64,000 nucleotides of DNA from an uncultured Lachnospiraceae bacterium (GCA_947626395.1 CANQRU010000003.1:85819-149818), one strand, 5' to 3'; shown: positions 47,501-58,197, numbered from the stretch's first letter. Translations and numbers: made by a program. Notes: a model not told the origin generated them from the sequence alone.

Positions 47501-47596
47501 TCCTAAAAATAAAAATGCAGTCTCAAAGCGCCTGGTATATTTTCTCAATATCGCATTCCGGTGTAGCGGCCAGTAAAAAATACGATGAGTTAGCCC

Positions 47597-47625
47597 TTGA
47601 CTTTTCTATTAGAACTATATACAAT
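47597..47625 (+). promoter_or_regulatory. promoter TTGACT-17-TACAAT for the DUF234 ATPase
   Basis: TTGACT 47597-47602, TACAAT 47620-47625. Confidence 0.6.
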
Positions 47626-47699
47626 AATATCAAATCACGATTTACTAAATCAAGATTTGGTAACATGTCAAGACTCTTTGTGAAAATGGAGGCGGTTTC

Positions 47700-49160
47700 A
47701 TGTTTATCGGCAGAGACGCAGAACTGAAATTCTTAAATGATAAATATAACGCAAAAGGCGGCCAGCTGATCGTCCTGTACGGCAGGCGGCGCGTGGGCAA
47801 AACAGAAACCCTGCGGGAATTCTGCAAAGGAAAACCGCACGTCTTTTTTTCCTGCACCCAGACGACCGGCCGCATCCAGCTTCGGAACTTCTCGGAGCGG
47901 ATGCTGAAGGAAAGCATTCCGGCCGGGAGATATATTTCTGAGTTTGCCAACTGGGAAAGCGCATTCCGCGCCGTTTTAGAGCTTCCTTACAAAGACGCGA
48001 AGAAGCTCCTCGTAATCGATGAATTTCCCTATATGTGCCGCGGAGAGAAAAGCATTCCTTCCATCCTGCAGAATCTCTGGGATACGGAATTGAAAGACAG
48101 CAATGTGATGATCATTCTTTGCGGAAGCGCCATGAGTTTTATAGAAAAGGAGCTTCTTGCTGAGAAGAATCCTCTTTACGGCCGGTCCACCGGCATCTAT
48201 AAGATGAATGCGATGGGCTTTTACGATGCCGCGAAGTTCTTCCCGGATTATTCCGACCGGGACAAAGTACTGGCGTACGCCATCCTTGGAGGCGTTCCCC
48301 ATTATCTTCGGCAATGGGATCCCGGGCTGTCCGTAGATGAGAATATCAAACAGAACATTCTGACAAAAGGCTGCATTCTATACAGTGAAGCGGAATTTCT
48401 GCTTCACCAGGAGCTGCGCGAAACGCCGATTTATAATTCGATCATTGAAGCGGTCGCCCTCGGGAACCGGAAACTGAACGATATCAGCCAGAAGTCGCTG
48501 ATCGAAGATACCTCCAAGACCAGCGTTTATTTGAAAAATCTGATCGAACTGGGTATCGTAGCGCGCGAATTTCCGGTCGATGTCGGGATAAAAGAGAAGG
48601 CGAACGCGAACCGGGGCTTCTACCGGCTGACTGACAATTTCTTCCGCTTCTGGTACGCCTTCGGGTTCACGAATTCTTCACAACTGGAGGACGGCGACGT
48701 GGACGGCGTTTATGAATACGCCGTAAAACCGGCCCTTCATGAATTTGCCGCCTGCGCCTTCGAAGATATCTGCCGGGAATTTGTCCGTGAGAAACAAAAG
48801 CGAAATGAACTGCCTTTCCGCTACGCGAAAATGGGCCGCTGGATGGGCAGAACCACCGTCCGGGACGTCAAAGCTGCCGGCGGGCTGCGCACCTCCGAAA
48901 CGGAAATCGATCTTTTATGTATCGACAAAAGCGGGACGGAATACCTGGTGGGAGAATGTAAGTTCAAGGGCCATCCGTTTTCCTACTCCGAATATCTCGA
49001 TACGGTCGCAAAACTTACGCCCCTTAAAAAGGACGCAATATTCCATTCCGCTCTGTTTTCAGAAAGCGGCTTTGATGAAAAAATTACGTCGGCAGCCCGG
49101 GAAAGTGAAATCCTCCTTTATTCTCTGGCAGAGATCGTGAATGCCTTTCATTCCGCCTGA
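47700..49160 (+). CDS. AAA-family ATPase with C-terminal DUF234 domain
   Basis: MFIGRDAELKFLNDKYNAKGGQLIVLYGRRRVGKTETLREFCKGK (Walker A); KKLLVIDEFPYMC; C-term ETEIDLLCIDKSGTEYLVGECKF nuclease-like. Confidence 0.94.
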   Translation: MFIGRDAELKFLNDKYNAKGGQLIVLYGRRRVGKTETLREFCKGKPHVFFSCTQTTGRIQLRNFSERMLKESIPAGRYISEFANWESAFRAVLELPYKDAKKLLVIDEFPYMCRGEKSIPSILQNLWDTELKDSNVMIILCGSAMSFIEKELLAEKNPLYGRSTGIYKMNAMGFYDAAKFFPDYSDRDKVLAYAILGGVPHYLRQWDPGLSVDENIKQNILTKGCILYSEAEFLLHQELRETPIYNSIIEAVALGNRKLNDISQKSLIEDTSKTSVYLKNLIELGIVAREFPVDVGIKEKANANRGFYRLTDNFFRFWYAFGFTNSSQLEDGDVDGVYEYAVKPALHEFAACAFEDICREFVREKQKRNELPFRYAKMGRWMGRTTVRDVKAAGGLRTSETEIDLLCIDKSGTEYLVGECKFKGHPFSYSEYLDTVAKLTPLKKDAIFHSALFSESGFDEKITSAARESEILLYSLAEIVNAFHSA

Positions 49161-49409
49161 AGATCAGAAGAATGTAATCTATATCTTTATGACATATTGG
49201 TAAAAAAAGAAACGAGCAGCCCGCTTAAGTGAAAACACTGTACGGTAAAAACCCATTTCTTATTACCGATAATAAGCCTTTTTCCTATATTGTCAATTCC
49301 TGATTTAATTTTTCACTTCACATGGGAATTTCACACACACAAATTAAGTATTCATTCCATACAGAAAAAACTCCGAAGGAAATCTGTCTTTCCCTTCGGA
49401 GTCCTTTCA

Positions 49410-52181
49410 TCATATCACATATTTATGCTCCCCCGGCCCGGCTATGTGTCTGGTTCCGTCAGGAAGCAAAACCTCCGCCTCCAGATTGGCCGGAAGTTTT
49501 ACCCGAAGCGTCCATTCTTCGCCGCGATAGCTCCACTCGCTCTCGATCCGCCCTGCCGGCGAGTCAAAGCAGGCGCAGGCGTGCGCAAGAAGCGGATGCG
49601 GCGCAGGCGCGATCACCGTTTTCTCGTCGCTGTAGCGGATCCCGCAGACGCCAGAGATCAGCCACCCGGAAATCGCCCCGTAGGAATAATGGTTCTGCGA
49701 CGCCTGACCGTCCCAGGTCTCCCAGATCGTGGTCGTTCCCTGTTTTACCGCGTACAGCCAGCCGGGCGCCGTTTCCTGCAGAAGCACCCGGTAAGCGGTC
49801 TCCGTATGGCCGTATTCGGCCAGCGTGCCGCACAGATGCGGCGTGGTCAGAAAACCGGTATTTAAATGGTAATCATTTTTCCGCACCAGTTTATCCAGTT
49901 CATCCGCCGCGGCACGGCTTTCTTCCTCATTCAGAAGCCCGAAGCGGATGGGGCGGATATACTGGCACTGCCGTTCGCTTTGGATCGTACCGTGATCCGT
50001 ATACTCCGTCCGGTAGGCGCGGCGCGCGCCTTCCGCGATTCGTGAGAACTGCTCCGCATCCTCTGCCGTCCAGGCGCCGTTTTCTGCGCTTTCCGCAGTC
50101 TCAGCGAAACGCTCCGCGTCTTTCGGTGTCCAGGCACTGTTTTCCGCGTCTTCCGCAGTCTCAGCGAACTGCATCACATCCTTCGCTTCACCGAGAAGCG
50201 AGGCGATCTCAGACAGAAGTTTCCCGGAATTGGCCAGGTAAGCGGTGGCGACATCGAAATTTCCATTGCGCATGGATGCCATGGGATTGCTTCCCGGTTC
50301 GCACCATTCGCCGTAGTCGACGCCGCCTCGAATGCCGTAAAGCGGCCGTCCTTCCTCATCCGTTTTCCCGCTGTCGGCCCGTCCCGCAAGGAACGCGAAC
50401 CACCGTTTCATCATCGGGTAATTGTCCCGCAGTACCCGCAGGTCGCCGCTCTGCCGGTAAATCGCGTAAGGCACCAGGATACAGGCGTCTCCCCAGGCGG
50501 CGGAGCCGTACAGAAGCCCGCTGAAATAACTGGGACGGTTGTTGGGCGGCGCGATATTGGGAAGTCTTCCATCTTCAAGCTGGCCCAGACGGCACTGCCG
50601 AAGCCATTTGAGGAAGACCGGGGCGGAATCCATCAGTGTCAGCCCCGTCTCCGCGAAAATCCCCGCGTCGCCGGTCCACGCCGCCCGCTCCCGCGTCGGG
50701 CAGTCCGTAGGCACATCGCAGAAATTGCCCTTCTGGCTCCAGACGCTGTTGCAGAAAAGCTGGTTGACCAGTTCGCTGCTGCAGGAAAATGTTGCCGTTT
50801 CCGCCATGTCCGAATAGACGGCGTGGGCCGTGAACCGGGCCCCGCTTAAATCCAGTTCCGTCTCGACCTTTGCGTAGCGGAAGCCCATGATCGTAAAGCG
50901 GGGCTTATAGTGGTTGGCTCCTTCTTTACAGATATAAGAGATCATCTGGTAGGTGCCGTTCTCCTTGTGACGCTTCCGGTCTTCAAAATTCTCCTGCGTA
51001 AAATTGCCGTCCTTATCCAGCGTCTCGCCGTGCCAGAGGCGGATCTCCGCCCCTTCCCTGCCTTCGATCCAGAATTCCACATATCCGGCCAGATTCTGTC
51101 CGAAATCGATGATCCTGCTGCCATCCGGGGCAGTAAACAGACAGCCCTCAAAGGACTCCTGTTCCCGGATTGGGACGGTATCCATCGCTTTCAGGATACT
51201 GAACGGCGGAGCCGCCGGAATACCGGGCGATGCCGCCTCTGAAGGCACCCCCGGCTCTCCGCCCGCGAGCGCCTTCACGCCGTGCCAGTTCTCTGCCGTC
51301 CTGCGCGCGTCATATACCTCGCCCTGCTGCAGATCGTTCTGGCGCAGAGGGCCATCCTGCGACGCTTCCCACGCTTCGTTCGTAGCCAGAACCGCCCGTC
51401 CTCCGCATTCCAGCTGGCAGAGCAGCGCAGACGTATCCCCGTAGAGGCATCGGTCTCCGTCCACGCCGGAGGTACTTCTGTACCAACCGTCGCCGAGAAG
51501 AACCGTGATCTCATTTTCCCCCTCATTCAGGAGACCGGTCACATCGTAGGTCTGAAACGGGATCTCACCGGCATAATTGCTTGTGCCCGGCGTAAGCACC
51601 GCGTCTCCGACACGCCTGCCGTTTAAGTACGCCTCGTAGAGGCCAAGGGCGGTGATATAGAGGCGGGCGGGTTTCTGAATATCTGTCACAATAAATGTTC
51701 TGCGAAGAACGCTGGCCGGCTGATGCGGCATAAACGCCTCCTGCTTCGCATCAGCTTCCCTGCGTTCCTCCCACGCAGCCTTCGCCAGACGGTTGATCGC
51801 GTCGGAACAGTCGTAATTCTCCGCCGTCAGCTTCTCAAGCTCCGGCGTGATCCACTTCGCCTGCCAGTCCGCGCCCGTCAGAAGCCCCATTTCAAAGAAT
51901 GCGGCGTCGCTGTAATCTCCGGCTTCTCCATGTTCATCCCACAGACGCACCTTCCAGAAGATCCGCTCCCTGCTGCGGGCCGCGCCGCCGTAAGACGCGT
52001 GCATTTTCTCTGTGTCCACCCGTCCGCTATCCCAGACGGTCTCGTCCCCGGACAATGCCACGATCTGATATGCGGTCTGCTTTACGCCTCCCTCGCACTG
52101 CCAGGATAAAAACGGCGCGGTGTCGCTGATACCGACCGGATCGCGGCGGTAATTCGTTTTCAAATTGATCGCTTTCACTTG
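49410..52181 (-). CDS. GH78 alpha-L-rhamnosidase
   Basis: Probable GTG start 52181 after GGAGGAG; WQAKWITPE, RTFIVTDIQKPARLYITALGLYEAYLNGRRVGDAVLTPGTSNYA, DCPTRERAAWTGDAGIFAET, GTTTIWETWDG. Confidence 0.93.
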   Translation of the reverse strand, partial: QVKAINLKTNYRRDPVGISDTAPFLSWQCEGGVKQTAYQIVALSGDETVWDSGRVDTEKMHASYGGAARSRERIFWKVRLWDEHGEAGDYSDAAFFEMGLLTGADWQAKWITPELEKLTAENYDCSDAINRLAKAAWEERREADAKQEAFMPHQPASVLRRTFIVTDIQKPARLYITALGLYEAYLNGRRVGDAVLTPGTSNYAGEIPFQTYDVTGLLNEGENEITVLLGDGWYRSTSGVDGDRCLYGDTSALLCQLECGGRAVLATNEAWEASQDGPLRQNDLQQGEVYDARRTAENWHGVKALAGGEPGVPSEAASPGIPAAPPFSILKAMDTVPIREQESFEGCLFTAPDGSRIIDFGQNLAGYVEFWIEGREGAEIRLWHGETLDKDGNFTQENFEDRKRHKENGTYQMISYICKEGANHYKPRFTIMGFRYAKVETELDLSGARFTAHAVYSDMAETATFSCSSELVNQLFCNSVWSQKGNFCDVPTDCPTRERAAWTGDAGIFAETGLTLMDSAPVFLKWLRQCRLGQLEDGRLPNIAPPNNRPSYFSGLLYGSAAWGDACILVPYAIYRQSGDLRVLRDNYPMMKRWFAFLAGRADSGKTDEEGRPLYGIRGGVDYGEWCEPGSNPMASMRNGNFDVATAYLANSGKLLSEIASLLGEAKDVMQFAETAEDAENSAWTPKDAERFAETAESAENGAWTAEDAEQFSRIAEGARRAYRTEYTDHGTIQSERQCQYIRPIRFGLLNEEESRAAADELDKLVRKNDYHLNTGFLTTPHLCGTLAEYGHTETAYRVLLQETAPGWLYAVKQGTTTIWETWDGQASQNHYSYGAISGWLISGVCGIRYSDEKTVIAPAPHPLLAHACACFDSPAGRIESEWSYRGEEWTLRVKLPANLEAEVLLPDGTRHIAGPGEHKYVI
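50049..50168 (-). repeat. 60-bp tandem duplication inside the GH78 gene
   Basis: Protein FAETAEDAENSAWTPKDAER / FAETAESAENGAWTAEDAEQ; DNA copies align base-for-base at 60-bp period. Confidence 0.93.
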
Positions 52182-52198
52182 TTCTCCTCCAGCCATCC

Positions 52199-53776
52199 TC
52201 ACTCCATCGACAGATCGGCCACATCCCGGCGAAGCCCGTCATACTCGGCGAAGCCCCTGCATTTGGGCTGACCGTCCTCCGCCGGATCCATATTCAGATA
52301 GATCTGAAACTGACTGTCCGCCCGCAGAACCAGACGCAGCTTCATCTGTCCGTTGTGCTCTCCGTGGACGTTCAGATCGCTTTCGATCGTCGTCTCGCCG
52401 GGCATGAACATATTGGCAGGCGCCTTTACGCGGATCCACCCGTCATAGAAGGTCTTTCCGTCCCCGCTGAAATTCTCATAACGCGTCTGCAGCTGTCCGG
52501 ACTCAAGAAGCGTATTCTCCACCATTCCGCTCAAGCCCCGGATGCGCAGCGGAAATTCCATAGCCACCGGCTTAAGCGCCTCGGAGACCGGCAGCGAATA
52601 CGGGATCTGATCCGCGTCCGGCGTTCTCTGCGCCGGAACCGGTTCCGCCGGCGCCTTGTCGAGCAGATGGCACACGCGCAGCCGGCACTCTACATTTCCC
52701 TCGCAGAGCCGGGTCTTCTCATTCCACAGCGCCTTCGTGCTGTCGGGATGCCAGCTCATGGGAGAATAATACACCCACCGGCCCTCCGGATCGCTTAAAT
52801 CGACGCCCTGATACGCCCGGCCTTCCTTCATGGAACGGTCGATGTGGATCAGCGCCGGTCCAATATTTCCGGCCCGATGGTGCCGGACTCCGGCGATGGC
52901 GTACTGATACAGCACATTCAGGTACCGCCCGCGGGTGACCAGGTCGTTGCTTAAAGGAACGACTCCCAGCACGCCAAAATCCGTCTTCGGTGAGAACCTC
53001 GGCGACATGCAGACCGCACAGGTCTCATCCGGCGAGAAAATGGCAGTCTCCTCATATCCCAGTGTATCCGTGATAAACGCCGTCTCCTCGCTGTCCAGCA
53101 TCTGCAGGCAGCTTTCGCTGATGCTTCTGCCGCCGCCTGCCAGCGTGATCCCGCGGCCGCCGCGCACAAACTGCTTCACTTCTCCGCCGCGCTGCTCCTT
53201 CGCCAGACTGAAGCCGGGATGATCCGGATCCGGCTCCACCGCGCCTATGCTGCTGATGATGCGGGCGTCCTCGATCGCGTACGCATTTTCATGCCGCACC
53301 AGCTTCCCAAGGAAATTAAAAGCGCCGCTGCCCGTCAGGCTGGAGAAGCAGACGTGCTCCATATCCGGAGCGATGATCGGTTCGGACCACCGCATGAAGA
53401 TGCCCGGGATCTTCACGACCTCTTCCGGGAAAATGACTTCCAGAAGCTCGGATTTCTCGCAATGATCCAGATCCGGGCTGCATTCCAGCACATAGTCCCC
53501 CAGAAGCACCCTCTTATTATCGGCAAAGCACATCCAACGGATGCCGTTGGCCCCCTGCTTCTTCGGAATGAGTCCGTCGTAAACCTCGCAGATATCGGTA
53601 CCGTCGTCATTTACGGAAAAGACCCGGTACCAGTCCTTCCCCTTCTCCTGCCTCTGTACGGAGACAAGCACCCGGCCGGAATACGTATAAGTGCCGTTCA
53701 CATCCGGCCCCAACCCTTCGGGGAGCGGAACCGTCGTAACCTCGATGCGTCCAAATTCTTCATTCTGTATAATCAT
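52199..53776 (-). CDS. hypothetical beta-propeller-like (PD40/oligogalacturonide-lyase-like) protein
   Basis: MIIQNEEFGRIEVTTVPLPEGLGPDVNGTYTYSGRVLVSVQRQEKGKDWYRVFSVNDDGTDICEVYDGL; ggaggttctatc RBS. Confidence 0.65.
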   Translation of the reverse strand: MIIQNEEFGRIEVTTVPLPEGLGPDVNGTYTYSGRVLVSVQRQEKGKDWYRVFSVNDDGTDICEVYDGLIPKKQGANGIRWMCFADNKRVLLGDYVLECSPDLDHCEKSELLEVIFPEEVVKIPGIFMRWSEPIIAPDMEHVCFSSLTGSGAFNFLGKLVRHENAYAIEDARIISSIGAVEPDPDHPGFSLAKEQRGGEVKQFVRGGRGITLAGGGRSISESCLQMLDSEETAFITDTLGYEETAIFSPDETCAVCMSPRFSPKTDFGVLGVVPLSNDLVTRGRYLNVLYQYAIAGVRHHRAGNIGPALIHIDRSMKEGRAYQGVDLSDPEGRWVYYSPMSWHPDSTKALWNEKTRLCEGNVECRLRVCHLLDKAPAEPVPAQRTPDADQIPYSLPVSEALKPVAMEFPLRIRGLSGMVENTLLESGQLQTRYENFSGDGKTFYDGWIRVKAPANMFMPGETTIESDLNVHGEHNGQMKLRLVLRADSQFQIYLNMDPAEDGQPKCRGFAEYDGLRRDVADLSME

Positions 53777-53872
53777 GATAGAACCTCCTGTCATAATTGT
53801 GTCTATATCCTTTTTCGGCCATATAAACAATATCTATAGCCTTTCTTTCAGCCACATAAAGCGTATCTGTAT

Positions 53873-54718
53873 CTATGCCTTCTCTTTCAGCCACTTCGCG
53901 CTCAGCCGCAGGCTCTTCACCGGATCCTTATCGATCCAGTTCTTGTGGCTCTCCAGCACAACCTTTTTCACGCCGTTTTCAGCGGCGATCTCCCACAGGC
54001 CGTCCAGATCCATATTGCCGGTCCCCAGTTCCATGCTGTCGGCCGCAAGGATCGGAGTCATGGCCGGGCCGGACTGACGGCTGCCCCGGTCGTTGATATG
54101 CCAGAGCTTCATCCGGCCGCCCAGTCTCTTCATCCAGGCTTTCGCGTCCGCGCCGCCATCGGTGAACCAGTAGCTGTCAAATTCAAAATTCACCGCCGCC
54201 TCGTCTGTCTCTCCGATCAGGATATCATAGGCGCGGACTCCCGGCCGAACCTGCAGAAGTTCAACATTGTGATTGTGGTAAAGCAGCGAGATGCCGGCGT
54301 CTTTAAGCTTTTCACCCGCCCGGTTCAGCCGGCCGGCCAGTTCCCGCACCACGGATTCATTTCCATAATCGAAACGATACATGCCTGTGATGACGACCGT
54401 GTCGGTCCCGAAGCTTTCCGTCTCCCCGATCACAGCCTCCGGCTCCCTCTCAAGACTGCCCAGATCGGTGTGAAGGCTGGCGACCTCAAGGCTGCTCTCT
54501 TTCAGGAGCGCGTGCCAGTCCAGCTTTCCGCCGTTTCCGGTGGGCATGCCTGCCGCGCGGGTCATCATCCGCACCATCATGGAACTCGGATGGATCATAA
54601 AACGGTTGAGCTCGACTCCGTCGTATCCCGCTGTCCGGATCTGTTTCAATGTTTCAGCGGCCTTCGCCGGGCTGCCCGTCACCGTGCCGAGCATGATCTG
54701 CTGTACGTAAGTTTTCAT
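53873..54718 (-). CDS. sugar phosphate isomerase/epimerase (TIM barrel)
   Basis: MKTYVQQIMLGTVTGSPAKAAETLKQIRTAGYDGVELNRFMIH; ISLLYHNHNVELLQVRPGVRAYDIL; VNFEFDSYWFTDGGADAKAWM. Confidence 0.93.
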   Translation of the reverse strand: MKTYVQQIMLGTVTGSPAKAAETLKQIRTAGYDGVELNRFMIHPSSMMVRMMTRAAGMPTGNGGKLDWHALLKESSLEVASLHTDLGSLEREPEAVIGETESFGTDTVVITGMYRFDYGNESVVRELAGRLNRAGEKLKDAGISLLYHNHNVELLQVRPGVRAYDILIGETDEAAVNFEFDSYWFTDGGADAKAWMKRLGGRMKLWHINDRGSRQSGPAMTPILAADSMELGTGNMDLDGLWEIAAENGVKKVVLESHKNWIDKDPVKSLRLSAKWLKEKA

Positions 54719-54846
54719 GTCTGTCTCTCCTGTCAAGTCATTCTTGCATCATAGTTCTCCTGAATCCCTGCGCTGGCCTGTTCCTGCGTAATTTCTCACA
54801 GCACACCCCCGGCCCGCGCAGGCTGATTCATTTCTCCACAGCTCTT

Positions 54847-56367
54847 CTATTCCGCCGCGGCCGTTTCCTTCAGCGCCGCCTTCTTCTGTGCGATCCGCTT
54901 CTGAACCTCTACCATTCCCTCTTTATCCAGCTTGCAGCCGCGCATCGCCCACAGCGTGCAGACCCAGCCGATGATCGCCAGACCATAACGCAGAACCATC
55001 GTGACCCAGAAGATGCTTCCGGTCGCCGCGTCACCAGGCTGAGGCAGCGTGGAGGTATAACCGATCACGGCCACGCCCGCAGTGGCGATCAGGGCTGAGA
55101 AGGAGGAAACGATCTTATCGATCAGGCTATATGTACCGGAGACCACCGCCGGGATGTATTTGCCGCTGCGGTCCAGTTCATAGTCGATGACGTCGGCCAT
55201 GAACGCGGTTCCGGCTGTGGTGCCGACCATCATGAACCCGTTGCAGACCAGAGTCAATAAGATGTAAAGGATCATCGTAATTCCGAAGCTGGCAATGGTC
55301 TGGGTGCCCACCGTGTACCAGGTGACCGTAAAGAAAGCGATCATCACTGCGTTGGCGATGATACAGTTCCGGGCCCATGCGACAATGGATTCCTTGTTGC
55401 CGTGCTTACCGCAGTAGCGGGCTCCGATAATCGCGAAGATGATGGACGGCAGCATTCCTCCTACAGACAGAAGCGTAGCGATGGTCATATTGCCGATCAG
55501 GATGCCGGAAAGCATGGTACTCACGACTGCCGCGCTTCCGGCCTGCTGGGCGATCTTATCGGACGCCGCGGAAACGATATAGGCCTGCAGGGGCTTATTG
55601 TGGGCCAGGACGTCAATCATATCTTTCCATTTCAGGCGCTCATTACTCTTATTCGTTCCCTTGAAATTCTCGGGCTTATCGTAAGCGGAGATCCCGATGC
55701 AGACCAGGATCACGCCCACCAGGGAAACAAGGACCGTCACAGTCGCGGCCGCCGTCAGGTAGGCCTGGCTGTAATTCATGGAGTAACCGGTATCCGTCAC
55801 GACGACCTCTCCGAATTTGGGCAGAAGCACCGCGTTCAGGATGATGGAAAACGCCATCGGAACCAGATAATTGAAAACGGTATTCCAGACGCCGACGGTA
55901 GGACGCTGTTTGGGATCGTTGGTAAGAAGCGGCCCCAATGTCTGCGCCGTCATATTGACGATCGTATAACCGATGACATAGATCATATAAGTCGCAAGGA
56001 ACATGGGAATACCGAAGCCCTTGCTTGCGGTCCAGGAGAACATGGACATAAGACCGATGGACTGCACCGCCCAGCCTAAGATCATCAGCGGCCGGATTTT
56101 GCCCCATTTCGTATTGACACGGTCATAAAGGAAAGCAAGAAGCGGGTCCGTAACAGCGTCGAAAATACGTGTGAATGTCAGAAGTCCGCCGACGACCAGC
56201 GTAGAAATTCCGAATCCGATGCTGGCCGCGTAGGACGCCTGTCCGATCAGCGTGTAGACGGCCATACCGTTTAAGGCGTTGCAGGAGATCAGAATGATCT
56301 GCCACAGCTTGGCGCGGCGGTACTGGACACCGTCAATTTCACTTTGGGAACGTTTTGCTTTTTCCAT
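54847..56367 (-). CDS. MFS/GPH-type sugar (glycoside) symporter
   Basis: LVVGGLLTFTRIFDAVTDPLLAFLYDRVNTKWGKIRPLMILGWAVQSIG; about 12 hydrophobic segments. Confidence 0.93.
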   Translation of the reverse strand: MEKAKRSQSEIDGVQYRRAKLWQIILISCNALNGMAVYTLIGQASYAASIGFGISTLVVGGLLTFTRIFDAVTDPLLAFLYDRVNTKWGKIRPLMILGWAVQSIGLMSMFSWTASKGFGIPMFLATYMIYVIGYTIVNMTAQTLGPLLTNDPKQRPTVGVWNTVFNYLVPMAFSIILNAVLLPKFGEVVVTDTGYSMNYSQAYLTAAATVTVLVSLVGVILVCIGISAYDKPENFKGTNKSNERLKWKDMIDVLAHNKPLQAYIVSAASDKIAQQAGSAAVVSTMLSGILIGNMTIATLLSVGGMLPSIIFAIIGARYCGKHGNKESIVAWARNCIIANAVMIAFFTVTWYTVGTQTIASFGITMILYILLTLVCNGFMMVGTTAGTAFMADVIDYELDRSGKYIPAVVSGTYSLIDKIVSSFSALIATAGVAVIGYTSTLPQPGDAATGSIFWVTMVLRYGLAIIGWVCTLWAMRGCKLDKEGMVEVQKRIAQKKAALKETAAAE

Positions 56368-56543
56368 GGTGTTTTCTCTCCTTTTACTATTTTCCTATTT
56401 CCCATTGACTTTGGGTTATATTTATTGTACAAATTATACATAAATGAAAAAAGTCACTGGTTCGGGAAATGTTATACTGATTCGGGAAGTTTTGGAAAAT
56501 ACGTACGCGATCAACTGACCGCAGAGCGAAAGGAGACGGGAGA

Positions 56544-57842
56544 ATGGACACATACGCGGATAACCAGACAGACGCACAGACATCCGGAACAACGAATATA
56601 GCAATGACGCATGCGGAACAGAATCTCCAGTTTCTGCAGGCGGCCATCCCCTCCAATGAAAAATTCTATCTCTGGGCCTACGCCGACGACGGCCATGTCA
56701 TCGCCACGTCCTGTCCCGAAGCGGAGCAGGATCTTTTTCATCACGCGTTTTGTATCTTCGGCGGCGTGGAGAAGGCGCTTTCCTGCGCCGTATCCCGTCA
56801 GGACCGCCCTTCCCTGATCGGTTCTCCCATCGGGATGCAGTGGGCCGTTACCTTTGAAACTGCCCGCAAAGATAATCTGTTCTTCGTCATCGGCCCGGTC
56901 TTCTACGCGCCGCCCACTAAGGCGCAGCTGCGCGAGGCGCTGCGGCCTTATCGGGACAGCATCGAAAACGGCAGCTGGGCGGTCGAACTGATCCGGCGGT
57001 CCTCGGAGATGCCCGTCATGCCCTACGCCATTTTCACCCGCTACGCAGTCATGGTACACAACACGCTGACCGGCCGCCATTCCGAAGTCTATGATCTGTT
57101 TGATATCCCCGGCGCTCAGGCGTCTGTTTCAGCCATACCTGCCGCATCCGCGCCCCCCCGTAAGCGTGACCGCACGAAGGTCTACCAGGCGGAACAGGCC
57201 CTTCTTGGAATGGTCCGCAGAGGCGACATCAATTACCAGGGCGCACTGAATTTGAGCAGCAGCCTGAGCCCCGGCGTTCCCGTTCAGGGCAGGGATCCGC
57301 TCCGACAGGCCAAAATCAGCATTATCGTGTTCACCTCCCTGGTCTGCCGGGCCGCCATGGAGGGCGGTCTGAGTCCGGAGATCGCTTATCCTCTGGGAGA
57401 TTCCTACATCGAAGCCGCCGAGAACAGCCGCGATACCGGCGAACTGAACGAGCTTACGCTGACGATGTACCACGACTTCATCTACCGGGTGCACCATCTT
57501 CACATTAACCCCGACTGTTCCCCGGCCATCCAGAAATGCTGCGATTACATTGAACTGAACCTGGACAAAAAGATCCGCATATCCGACCTGGCAAACCTGA
57601 CCGGATATACGGAATATTACCTGACTGAAAAATTCAAGAAAGAAACCGGCGTCCCTCTGTTCCTCTACATACGCCGCGCGAAAACCGAACGCGCGAAGAT
57701 GTTCCTGGCCTCGACGGATCTGTCCGTCCAGCAGATCGCGGAAAAATTGGCGTTCAGCACCCAGAACTATTTCACCCGCTGCTTTCGGGAAGACGTGGGC
57801 TGTTCGCCCGCACAGTACCGGAAGGATACTAAGAGCCGGTGA
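56544..57842 (+). CDS. AraC-family transcriptional regulator
   Basis: C-term CCDYIELNLDKKIRISDLANLTGYTEYYLTEKFKKETGVPLFLYIRRAKTERAKMFLASTDLSVQQIAEKLAFSTQNYFTRCFREDVGCSPAQYR. Confidence 0.95.
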   Translation: MDTYADNQTDAQTSGTTNIAMTHAEQNLQFLQAAIPSNEKFYLWAYADDGHVIATSCPEAEQDLFHHAFCIFGGVEKALSCAVSRQDRPSLIGSPIGMQWAVTFETARKDNLFFVIGPVFYAPPTKAQLREALRPYRDSIENGSWAVELIRRSSEMPVMPYAIFTRYAVMVHNTLTGRHSEVYDLFDIPGAQASVSAIPAASAPPRKRDRTKVYQAEQALLGMVRRGDINYQGALNLSSSLSPGVPVQGRDPLRQAKISIIVFTSLVCRAAMEGGLSPEIAYPLGDSYIEAAENSRDTGELNELTLTMYHDFIYRVHHLHINPDCSPAIQKCCDYIELNLDKKIRISDLANLTGYTEYYLTEKFKKETGVPLFLYIRRAKTERAKMFLASTDLSVQQIAEKLAFSTQNYFTRCFREDVGCSPAQYRKDTKSR

Positions 57843-57874
57843 CGGGAATCAGATGTACAGCGCGGCTTTTTCCT

Positions 57875-58050
57875 TGCGAAGCGGCAGAGCCCGATCCGCC
57901 TGACGCCGAAAGCCCGCGCGCTGGAGAAACGCTATCACCAGGTCTCTAAGCAGATGGACGATCTGTTCTTCCGGAATTTCAAGATGGCTACGCCTCCATT
58001 GACGGAAGATATCTCGGGAAATGGGGCGAGCCGATGAAAGAGCTCGGCTG
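57875..58050 (+). pseudogene. possible MarR-family regulator remnant
   Basis: + strand SPIRLTPKARALEKRYHQVSKQMDDLFFRNF, then a frame change; resembles a MarR C-terminal stretch. Confidence 0.3.
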
Positions 58051-58097
58051 ACGATGAGAAATGAACGGGATACCGTTCCGCCTATATGCATGGGATC

Positions 58098-58173
58098 GGG
58101 CAGGGCGTCACTGGCGCCCTGCCCGCATGGAAATATTCGCCAGACCGGCAGGCAAGTCTGTCCGTCTGGCGAA
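58098..58173. terminator. two adjacent perfect 10-bp hairpins between convergent AraC and GNAT genes
   Basis: GGGCAGGGCG-N7-CGCCCTGCCC (58098-58124) and TTCGCCAGAC-N18-GTCTGGCGAA (58136-58173). Confidence 0.6.
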
Positions 58174-58197
58174 CTGCCTCGTATACTGCTTCCATAC

